Part shown: one piece after another, positions 17,016 to 24,384 of the stretch
How the letters are laid out: each line of letters begins with the position of its first letter
Position numbering within the stretch: position 1 is the first letter of the stretch
Assembly: GCA_015075405.1 (NCBI GenBank)
Contig: JABTUK010000004.1
Coordinates: forward strand, 186,001 to 250,000
Direction of reading: 5' to 3'
Source of the DNA: Anaerolineales bacterium
Lineage (GTDB): Bacteria; Chloroflexota; Anaerolineae; 4572-78; J111
DNA: 64,000 bases
Notes under the pieces: model-generated
The model's input: only the letters and a program-made list of their open reading frames with translations
What the model was told of the DNA's origin: nothing
The model's database searches: none
Position numbers and translations under genes: made by a program

Positions 17016-18341
17016 TCAATCGGCGTTATTAGCTACGCAACTTGCGCCCATGAGACCTTGCCCTTTATCGGGCAAGTCACCACTCTGGAGGCGTTCCAGG
17101 CTGGCCCCGATGTCCAGGAGACCCCGGCCTAAGCGACCCTTAAAATCTGGATTCATCTCATCCAGCGACTGACCGGTTCCGCCGATCAGCATCGCCACCT
17201 GCCGGGCATTCAATGACGGCGCGGCGCTGTGGATGAGGGCCGCCTGACCTGCTGCAAAGGGGGCAGCCATCGAGGTGCCGCTCCATGTAGCATAACCACT
17301 CGCCGCAAAGGTGCTGTAGATGCCCTCTCCGGGCGCAGCGAAAGCAACCCAGCCGCCAAAGTTAGCGAAGTCTGACTTTTTGTGTTCCGGCCCAACAGAG
17401 GTAATGGCCAGGGCGCATTTGGTAGCGCCCGGATACTGCTCCGCTTCACTGTTCAAGTTTCCGGCAGCGGCAACGACGACCGCGCCGTTGAGCGTGGCTT
17501 CTCGGATTGCCTCTTTGAGCAACTCTGACTTCTCCGGCTGGCCCAGACTCAGGTTAAGCACATGCGCGTCGTGCTCAACCGCATAAATGATGGCCTCGGC
17601 CAGGGTGAAAACATTGCCAAACCCATTCCGGTCAAGCACCCGCAGCGGCATTATTTTAGACTCAGGGGCAACAAGGTGGATGATTCCGGCCACATGGGTG
17701 CCATGACCACCCAATTCGTCCGGGTGCAACAAGTTGCCGTTGTCGTCCACGCCGCCAAATTCGTCATTGGGCGTCGAGTCGTCGTCCACAAAATCATAGC
17801 CAGTGTCGGTCAAACTGGCGACCAGCGCCGGGTGATCCAGTTGCACCCCGGTATCGAGGACGGCGACAACCGTCCCTGCGCCGTGACTGATGGCCTGGGC
17901 GCGGGCTAAATTCAGTAATTCGACGGCATATTGCTGCGGGTAAGGGGTGTTATCTTGCCCGCCCCAGCCGCCTGACCGGCGGGGGTTGGCTTCCGGCGCG
18001 CCATTGATGAAATTCAATTCAGCAAAGAGCAGCCGCGTGTCGGTTTCCATCGCATCTACTACATCTTTAGCTTCTTGACCTGGCGGCGTTTGGAGCAAGT
18101 AGATGCCGCTGAGACGCAGCAGCGTTTTGAGCGTAACGGTACCGTAAGCGGCGTTGATATCGTCAATGGTGACGTTAGCCGCCGGATTCAATTTAACAAT
18201 GACTTCACCGGCCTTGGCGGCGGCTTCTTCCTCTTTAGCCTGAACAGAGTTGGGCCAGCCAACACTTTCTGACCAGAGCCAGAGCGTCATCGGCAATAAA
18301 ACCATAAGGATTAAACGATTCCATAATTTTTGGAGACTCAT
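17016..18341 (-). CDS. Secreted subtilisin-like serine protease (S8)
   Basis: A 441-aa protease. Residues about 1-36 form a signal peptide (LILMVLLPMTLWLW). An I9-like propeptide of about 90 residues comes next (GEVIVKLNPAANVT). The catalytic domain has all three residues: Asp in VVAVLDTGVQLDHP, His in GGHGTHVAGI, Ser in SGTSMAAPFAAG. The start has AAAGGGGG upstream. It lies downstream of a sigma / anti-sigma-like / CHAT set on the same strand, separated from the CHAT gene by a MITE. It probably acts outside the membrane. The C-terminus is short, without an anchoring domain. Confidence 0.93.
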   Translation of the reverse strand: MSLQKLWNRLILMVLLPMTLWLWSESVGWPNSVQAKEEEAAAKAGEVIVKLNPAANVTIDDINAAYGTVTLKTLLRLSGIYLLQTPPGQEAKDVVDAMETDTRLLFAELNFINGAPEANPRRSGGWGGQDNTPYPQQYAVELLNLARAQAISHGAGTVVAVLDTGVQLDHPALVASLTDTGYDFVDDDSTPNDEFGGVDDNGNLLHPDELGGHGTHVAGIIHLVAPESKIMPLRVLDRNGFGNVFTLAEAIIYAVEHDAHVLNLSLGQPEKSELLKEAIREATLNGAVVVAAAGNLNSEAEQYPGATKCALAITSVGPEHKKSDFANFGGWVAFAAPGEGIYSTFAASGYATWSGTSMAAPFAAGQAALIHSAAPSLNARQVAMLIGGTGQSLDEMNPDFKGRLGRGLLDIGASLERLQSGDLPDKGQGLMGASCVANNAD

Positions 18342-18373
18342 CGAATTTACCCCCTTTGAAGAGCTAAATTTTA

Positions 18374-18485
18374 GAGTATTTCCCGCTTGACGTGGATTGC
18401 TCCCGTCGGATTGACAAATCCGACGGCTTTGGACCTGGATTTGTCAATCCAGGCCGAGCTTACCCACGCTATGTGGGAAATACTG
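18374..18485. mobile_element. MITE family 2 (112 bp) with 8-bp target duplication
   Basis: The outer ends are inverted (AGTATTTCCC and GGGAAATACT). Inside are two perfect hairpins: CCGTCGGATT/AATCCGACGG (18403-18426) and CCTGGATT/AATCCAGG (18434-18453). AAATTTTA flanks it on both sides (18366-18373 and 18486-18493). The right-hand duplication includes the stop codon of the CHAT gene. I cannot assign it to an IS family. Confidence 0.82.
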
Positions 18486-18490
18486 AAATT

Positions 18491-21376
18491 TTAACGCTGT
18501 CCAATCAACACAAAAGGCGCCCAATAGTACGGATGGGGATGGCGGGCTTTGAGAGCAAGTTGAGCAGCGCGTAGCGCCGCTGCCCGCCCCAACCCGTTGC
18601 CCAACTGTTCGTACCAGGCGGCCATCAACGCGGCGGTCGTGTCATCCTGAACTAGCCATAGACTGACGACAAGGGTGGCTGTCCCGGCCCCTAAAAAAGC
18701 GCGGGTCAAGCCCATAATTTCATCACCGGCGAAAACTTGGCTGCGCCCCGACTCGCAGGCGCTCAATGTCACCAGGGCGTCGCTGAGATCAAACTGCATG
18801 ACATCGGCCGCCGTCAGCCAGCCATCGCCCAATTTTAGAGCGGAAAACATCGGATTGTCGGCGCGGAACAAACCGTGACAGGCCAAATGGAGAATGTTGC
18901 AACTGATCGTTTTAGCCTGTAGAACGCCCAGCGTAGCTTGCGCGTCGGTGTATACCTCGGCCTGGTCAAGAAATTGAGCCACTGCTCCGGCTTCGGCTGC
19001 CACGGCCGGAATGAGCGGATCTGAGACGCCAAAGACCAACGCTGAACCTGACCGTTGGGGCGCTCGCTGATGGCCCAAAGCAAACACAGTGGCGCTGGGT
19101 GCGTAAGAAATCTCGAAGCGTTCCAGCAGATACTGCTCGCCGTCAAACAGGGCATGGAAGGGGATCTGGTGCAGCAGGCCATGGGGCACAATGACCAGTT
19201 TGTGGGGTTGACCCGTTATCGCCTCGGCCGCTTCAGCCAAAGGCGTCTCAAGCGGCTCTATCAGCAGCGTGTAAAGCGAGGTCAATAAACGCCGGGCCGA
19301 TTGCTCTAATTGGTTGAGGTGTTGGTTGACAAAGGTTGGCCCGGCCCGAAAACGGTTCCATTGAATCGCCAATCGCTGCAATAAGCGCTGCACCTCTGTT
19401 ATCGAACCGAGCCGCCGCACCAGCCGCAGCTGTCCCTGGACATTGACAAAAGCCATGATTTCATCATCACAGGTATAGTAACTTAACAAAATAATATCGG
19501 GCGGGAGTTGCGCCTGAATAGCTTCCAGAGATAAAGGGGGTTCAAATGGATTGATAGTTGGAGCCGCGCTGGCTGCTTGCAGACGCAAACGGCTGATCTC
19601 TTGTTCCAGTTCGGCGGCTCGTGTTTGAAGATTCGATCCAAGAAGCTTGGACTTAGATTCGCCGCCAAAATCGAGTAATTTATTATATACACCATTGAGG
19701 TCGGCTTGAAGGTTCTGCAAGCGTGAGGCTAATTCGGGATCTAACTGCCTGACTTCCTTGGGGTCAATCATGCCGGTCATCAACTCGACCAATGTGCGCG
19801 ATTTGGCTCGTTCCGCCGTGTAGAAGGCCCGCTGGATATTCGTTTCGTCGGCGTGAGCCAGATATAATTGGATAAGATTTTCATAGGCAGCCATCTTATC
19901 CCGCAAAAAGGAGGCGCGCATCACTTCTGCGGTCAAGGTGCTGCGCCACTGTTCGATCTGCTCTAGCGCGGCCTCAAGCAAGGTCTGCGCCTCTACCATG
20001 CGGCCTTGATGCCAACGCACGGCGCCAAGCCGCTGATTCAAGCGATACCGTAAGTGTGGCAGCATCAGGTTACCGGACAACTGCTGCGCCATAAGTAAAT
20101 GCTGCTCGGCCGCAGCTAAGTCTGGCAGGAGCAAGTCGGCCAGGCGGAGATGCGCTGAAATTTGCTGCATCGGCCACTCGTTGGCCGAGATAAGCTCCAG
20201 CGCCTGGCGGATTGTGGTCAAGGCGGCTTCCCGCTCACCCTGCGCGGCCAGAATTTCTGCCTGTTCCAGCTTCACCCCAGACAAAAAAGGCAGGTCGCCG
20301 GCTGTATTGAACAGAGTGGCCGCCTCCGCCAGAACCGGCTCGGCTTCTCCAAACTTTGATTGGGCGACCAGCGTCAAAGCCATTCCCCGCAGCGCCCTGG
20401 CTCGTTCATGGGTCATTCCGGCGTTTTGCAATAAGCCCTCAACCTCACGGTAGGCGGCCAACGCCTCTGGATAGAGGTTGAGCGCCAGATAGGTCTCAGC
20501 CGTGTCGAGCAACAACACGTGTTCGTCGGCGGGCGCCTCAAGCGATTCAAACAAGCGGCGAGCTTGCTCGAACGCGCTCAGACTGCGGGTATAATGGCCC
20601 AGCAACAACCGGGCATTGCCTGTGTTAATGAGAGCCTGGGCGCGTAACAAGGTCAGATTGGCTTCAACGCCGATAGTAGCCGCCAATTCAAAGGCGGTTA
20701 GCGCCTCGCTGCCTCGGCCCAGGTTCAAGAGCACGACCCCCCGATTCAGACTGATCTCACCCAAGTATTTGGTCAGGCCGAGGTCACGGTAATACATTTC
20801 AGCAGTCGCATAGGCGGCCAGCGCTTCGTCGTAACGGCCGGTGAGTTCGTAAGCAATACCGCAGTTTTGATGAGTCAACGCCGTCAGCAGTTCACGTTCC
20901 TCTGATCGTTCAGCATGTTTGTCTGTGCTGTGAAGGCCGTTTAAGACAACTTGACCGGCGCTGAGCGCCTCCTGAGAACGTCCCAATTCGTTGAGAACCG
21001 TCATCAGCCCAATATTGGTGCGTAAAGCCTCCAGGGTTTGGCCAAGGCCGATATAACCTCGACGGGCCGCTTCGATGAGTTCGAGCGCCTGGTCGAATTC
21101 AGCTTCGATGGCATAGGTTTGGGCGCGGAGATAGGCGGCCTGCGGCACGACGGCGGGCGCTCCGGCCCGCTCCGCCAGTTCAGCGCAAATAAGGCTCAAG
21201 CGGCGGGCCTGACCGGGGGCGGTGGGGACAAACTGGGCAGCCCTCTGGAGCAACTGAGTTAAACCGGCGGCGTCAAGCAAATCAGCCGCATGCAAAAAAG
21301 CCGCACGCTGCTCTAGCGTCGGCAAGGTGAGCAGATTTTCCACAATTTCGGCGTCGAGGCTAACGGCTTGGCTCAC
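18491..21376 (-). CDS. TPR-CHAT protein (caspase-like protease domain)
   Basis: A 961-aa cytoplasmic protein with no signal peptide. Residues about 70-520 are tandem TPR repeats (units such as EALAAYATAEMYYRDLG and NTGNARLLLGHYTRSLSAFEQA). A helical linker follows, and a CHAT domain occupies about 690-961. The expected catalytic dyad is present: His in LHLACHGLFR and Cys in VTLSACESG. The fold markers VPHGLLHQIPFHAL and GLTRAFLGAGTATLVVSLW are also there. CHAT proteases cleave partner proteins in several bacterial immune and death pathways. Here the partners are probably encoded alongside: it overlaps an anti-sigma-like gene by 4 nt. TPR repeats probably sense or bind the trigger. Confidence 0.93.
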   Translation of the reverse strand: MSQAVSLDAEIVENLLTLPTLEQRAAFLHAADLLDAAGLTQLLQRAAQFVPTAPGQARRLSLICAELAERAGAPAVVPQAAYLRAQTYAIEAEFDQALELIEAARRGYIGLGQTLEALRTNIGLMTVLNELGRSQEALSAGQVVLNGLHSTDKHAERSEERELLTALTHQNCGIAYELTGRYDEALAAYATAEMYYRDLGLTKYLGEISLNRGVVLLNLGRGSEALTAFELAATIGVEANLTLLRAQALINTGNARLLLGHYTRSLSAFEQARRLFESLEAPADEHVLLLDTAETYLALNLYPEALAAYREVEGLLQNAGMTHERARALRGMALTLVAQSKFGEAEPVLAEAATLFNTAGDLPFLSGVKLEQAEILAAQGEREAALTTIRQALELISANEWPMQQISAHLRLADLLLPDLAAAEQHLLMAQQLSGNLMLPHLRYRLNQRLGAVRWHQGRMVEAQTLLEAALEQIEQWRSTLTAEVMRASFLRDKMAAYENLIQLYLAHADETNIQRAFYTAERAKSRTLVELMTGMIDPKEVRQLDPELASRLQNLQADLNGVYNKLLDFGGESKSKLLGSNLQTRAAELEQEISRLRLQAASAAPTINPFEPPLSLEAIQAQLPPDIILLSYYTCDDEIMAFVNVQGQLRLVRRLGSITEVQRLLQRLAIQWNRFRAGPTFVNQHLNQLEQSARRLLTSLYTLLIEPLETPLAEAAEAITGQPHKLVIVPHGLLHQIPFHALFDGEQYLLERFEISYAPSATVFALGHQRAPQRSGSALVFGVSDPLIPAVAAEAGAVAQFLDQAEVYTDAQATLGVLQAKTISCNILHLACHGLFRADNPMFSALKLGDGWLTAADVMQFDLSDALVTLSACESGRSQVFAGDEIMGLTRAFLGAGTATLVVSLWLVQDDTTAALMAAWYEQLGNGLGRAAALRAAQLALKARHPHPYYWAPFVLIGQR

Positions 21377-22002
21377 ATGCTTAACTCAATGGGCTTTATC
21401 AAGATTTCAATTTCAGCAGCGCTCAAGATCAACTCATAGACGCCGGTTGGAACTGCTTCAAAGGAAAATTCGCCCAACTCGTCGCTGGTGGTCAAGCCTA
21501 TTTCGACCGCGCCGCGCAACAATTGAACACTGAAAACCTCAGGCGAGGCACTGCTGCTCAGAAAGATTTGGCCGTTGACATCCAAACGCTGGTCATAGGG
21601 GCGTGGCTGAATATTTAAGGCGACATCAGCCAGATCAGAGGTATAGATGAGTTGGCGCACGGCAGCCTGGGTACCGGCAGCGCGCAGGCCGGCTGCCAAC
21701 GGTTGCGCCTGGCTGTCGAAAGTCAGGGCGGCTATGAGGCGTTGCAAAAAATCAGGTCGGGGATGATTCTGGGTGTAGTCGACAAAGTGTTGGACTAATA
21801 GTTCGTGTACCTGGGCTGGTGGCGAGGCCAGAACGGTCGTGGCGCTGATCTCGGTAAATGCCTGTAGCCAGGCAATCATGGCCCGCGTCTCCTCATCGGC
21901 AGCGACCACTTGGGCGGCAATGCTGGCGGCTTCAGCCTCGGTCAGCCTGTTTTCAAGCCAATCAACCAGGCGGGCAAAAGAGAGTTCGGTTGATTTTGAC
22001 AT
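21373..22002 (-). CDS. Anti-sigma-like protein with a C-terminal Ig-like/carboxypeptidase-regulatory-like domain
   Basis: A 209-aa protein. The N-terminal 50 residues (LVDWLENRLTEAEAASIAAQ) resemble the helical anti-sigma domain that binds ECF factors, but lack the zinc His/Cys motif. Residues about 120-209 are beta-rich (GQIFLSSSASPEVF, GEFSFEAVPTGVYELIL) like a carboxypeptidase-regulatory fold. There is no membrane segment, so it would be soluble. It lies between an ECF sigma gene and the CHAT gene and overlaps the latter by 4 nt, which suggests a linked job. The anti-sigma role is inference from context and weak similarity. Confidence 0.7.
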   Translation of the reverse strand: MSKSTELSFARLVDWLENRLTEAEAASIAAQVVAADEETRAMIAWLQAFTEISATTVLASPPAQVHELLVQHFVDYTQNHPRPDFLQRLIAALTFDSQAQPLAAGLRAAGTQAAVRQLIYTSDLADVALNIQPRPYDQRLDVNGQIFLSSSASPEVFSVQLLRGAVEIGLTTSDELGEFSFEAVPTGVYELILSAAEIEILIKPIELSM

Positions 22003-22097
22003 GTAATCTATCTCCGTGGGGTAAACCTATAATTTTCGCAAGTCTCACCCTATAAATGCGCCCAAATCGGTCAAAAAATACACGAATTTTGTTAGGA

Positions 22098-22215
22098 GTT
22101 ACACCTTCCCTGTCATTTCGAGACCGAAGGTCGAGAAATCCTCAAGGCGCAACACATAAAAGTAAGGTATCGGGGATTTCTCCCTTCGGTCGAAATGACA
22201 TGCCTGAGTAGTTAC
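22098..22215. mobile_element. MITE family 1, copy C (between sigma and anti-sigma genes)
   Basis: The right end (GACATGCCTGAGTAGTTAC) matches the family. The left end is diverged (GTTACACCTTCCCTGTCATTTCG). The interior has GGGATTTCTCCCTTCGGTCGAAATGACATG. No target duplication remains. It lies in the gap between two genes that are probably co-transcribed and would form a strong RNA hairpin there. Confidence 0.8.
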
Positions 22216-22228
22216 CAATCCACGCTCC

Positions 22229-22906
22229 TTAACTTTTCTGCAAAATCTGGCGCAGACGCTCCAGGCAGCGCGCCCGTGTCGGCCCAACACTACCGACAGG
22301 TATCTCAAGGTCGGCCGCCACCTCCGCGTAAGAAGGCTGCTGAGGGTCAAAATAGAGCGCCTGGAGGAGACGGCGGCAGCGTCCACCAATTCGAGTCAAG
22401 CCGTAATCTAGCCATTCCAACAACTCCCAACGACTCATAAAATCGGAGGCGGCCTGGCCCTGGAATGACTCACTTTCGGTCAAATCCTCAGCCTCATTGA
22501 CGCTTTCGCGGCGACGCCGTTCGAGCAAACGCCAGGTATGGCGGCGGGCAACCGTAGCTAACCATGCCCCCAAATGGCTATCTTCGTCCAACTTATCCAG
22601 GCTTCGCAACAATATGGTAAAAGTCAATTGGGTGATATCGGCGGCATCATCGTGAGAAAGTCCATAGTTCAAGGGAATAGAAAAGACCAGGCGTTCATAT
22701 TTGTTCAGCAAGGCTTCCCAGGCTTGCGGATTACCTTTTTGACAGCCGCGCAGCAGAACTTGATCCACTGAACGCTGGTCAACTTCTAACTCGGTTTGCT
22801 TGAAAGGGGCGACAAGGGGGGGCGGCAGCGCCATTTGTGGTTGGTTATCTTTAGGGTTGATCTCTATAAGCAACACAACATCAGTTGTGTCTTGCGCTTT
22901 TGTCAT
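22229..22906 (-). CDS. ECF (sigma-70 family) RNA polymerase sigma factor
   Basis: A 225-aa sigma factor. Region 2 spans about residues 65-140 (ALLNKYERLVFSIPLNYGL, DAADITQLTFTILL, LATVARRHTWRLLERRRRES). Region 4 spans about 165-225 (CRRLLQALYFDPQQPSYAEVAADL, VGPTRARCLERLRQIL). The ATG at 22906 is preceded by CAGGGGGAAAA; a longer frame adds nine residues without gain. It heads the set with the anti-sigma-like protein, the TPR-CHAT protein and the subtilase. The simplest reading is that it drives those genes and is held by the 209-aa protein. Confidence 0.92.
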   Translation of the reverse strand: MTKAQDTTDVVLLIEINPKDNQPQMALPPPLVAPFKQTELEVDQRSVDQVLLRGCQKGNPQAWEALLNKYERLVFSIPLNYGLSHDDAADITQLTFTILLRSLDKLDEDSHLGAWLATVARRHTWRLLERRRRESVNEAEDLTESESFQGQAASDFMSRWELLEWLDYGLTRIGGRCRRLLQALYFDPQQPSYAEVAADLEIPVGSVGPTRARCLERLRQILQKS

Positions 22907-23105
22907 TTTTCCCCCTGCCGTTTGAAGAAGCAAAATTTGGTTTGGCGATCTGGAAGAAAGGTTACAGCCCTTCTTCTTGGCTCAAACTATTCGGCTCTCT
23001 TGAGTTTGCATCCTTACATGTCGAGCCAATCTTAAAATAGTTACGCGCCAAACCTTAAAAGACGCACCCAAAGAAATTTCAAACCTCTCCAACGGCATGA
23101 GGTTC

Positions 23106-24269
23106 TTATCGTCCCCAAGCTCTTAGTTCATAGCCGGTGATATCTGCCTGGGGGGACTCGATACAGATGTCAAAATCTAGGGTGGTATCTCCCACTATTT
23201 CGGTGAGATCGGCCTGGTAATCGTCGCCAAAACCAAGCATATTACCCTGATCATCATATAAGATGGCGGCGATAACCAGATATTCCTCCAAATCACCGCC
23301 CCGATTGGCTAATGCGCCTTCCAGACAATAACTGTCATCTTCATCCCGTCCGTTCACGTCCACAAACTCAAAATCACTTTGACGAGGCGCGCTGTCATGA
23401 GGAGTGGATTTAGCCCATAACTCGAAATTGGCGGCGCTTTGAATATTGTTCACCCTTAGTTCAAAAGGCACTCGTCCTCCCGGTGGGATAATCTCAAGGG
23501 GGGCATAATCGGTGGTACTGGTTTGATCGGCGATGATCTGGCCTTGATCGTCAAAGAAAGTGCCGCTGACGTAAGAAAGCTCTTGAGCAGAGCCGGTATC
23601 ATTAACCATTTCCCCATAAAGCCGCAGGCCCTCATCCGAGCCAGCGTAAACCCGGGTCGAGGCAAATGACCATCCCGCCGTGCGAGAATTGGGGGCTGCA
23701 GTGGGCAGTGTGACCCTGGTCGGGGTGGCGGTCGGTTCGGGGATGGGCCGTTGCGCCCTGGGGGGAACGGGAGTAGGGGTTAGGGTTGGCGCTGGGGTGG
23801 CTGTGGCAACCGAAGCGACATTAGCAGGGGTAGGGGTGGCGGCGGAGAGATTGTTGTCAAGCATGGGGGTCGGGGTAGTGGTTGGCGTAGACTGGTTGGC
23901 AATCTCGGCGTTGGCATCCACCGCCGGGTCAATCAATGCTGATAAAGGAGCCGCAGGTGTATCATTATATTGAATGAGCGCCGGGGCGTAGGTGGCGACA
24001 ACGCCAGGCGCTTCACCACCGACATCCTCGACCGCAGCGACAGCTACCGCGCCGGCCTGAGAGGTGGGGGTGAGGGTTGGCAGGGGAGTCCTGGTTAGGG
24101 TAGGCAGGCGGTTGAGCATGACCGGGCCATCAGCGCGGCCAAAGCCGCAAGCCAACGTAGCCAGGACCAAGATAAAAGGTACTATCCATAAGGGCCATTG
24201 GCCCGGATAGGAGGCATCCTTAAATTGTTTCACGGGTTTACCCCTCGATTTATGAACTTTCTTGACCAT
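23106..24269 (-). CDS. Lipoprotein with Thr/Pro-rich linker and FxLYD-like domain
   Basis: A 387-aa surface lipoprotein. The chosen start (MVKKVHKSRGK) is followed by a hydrophobic stretch and lipobox LATLAC, where Cys would be acylated. A long low-complexity region (TPLPTLTPT, STPTTTPTP) runs to about residue 180. The remaining part is beta-rich and has the pattern of FxLYD-type domains (SYVSGTFFDDQGQIIADQ, YAPLEIIPPGGRVPFELRV). The extended frame upstream of 24269 runs through an inverted repeat and lacks a signal sequence, so I reject it. Function unknown. Confidence 0.8.
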   Translation of the reverse strand: MVKKVHKSRGKPVKQFKDASYPGQWPLWIVPFILVLATLACGFGRADGPVMLNRLPTLTRTPLPTLTPTSQAGAVAVAAVEDVGGEAPGVVATYAPALIQYNDTPAAPLSALIDPAVDANAEIANQSTPTTTPTPMLDNNLSAATPTPANVASVATATPAPTLTPTPVPPRAQRPIPEPTATPTRVTLPTAAPNSRTAGWSFASTRVYAGSDEGLRLYGEMVNDTGSAQELSYVSGTFFDDQGQIIADQTSTTDYAPLEIIPPGGRVPFELRVNNIQSAANFELWAKSTPHDSAPRQSDFEFVDVNGRDEDDSYCLEGALANRGGDLEEYLVIAAILYDDQGNMLGFGDDYQADLTEIVGDTTLDFDICIESPQADITGYELRAWGR

Positions 24270-24296
24270 TCCACCCAGTTTGACTAATGGAAAAGA

Positions 24297-24350
24297 ATGG
24301 CGAATGGGCGAATGGCGAAGGATGATTCTGATTCGCCATTCGCCATTCGC
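24297..24350. repeat. Inverted repeat between two genes, possible terminator
   Basis: AATGGCGAATGGGCGAATGGCGAA at the left pairs with TTCGCCATTCGCCATTCGC at the right, around GGATGATTCTGA. It lies just past the stop of the giant cupredoxin gene. No T tract follows, so an intrinsic terminator is unproven. Confidence 0.5.
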
Positions 24351-24384
24351 AAATTTCGCAATGCGGAAACAACTTAACCAAAAC

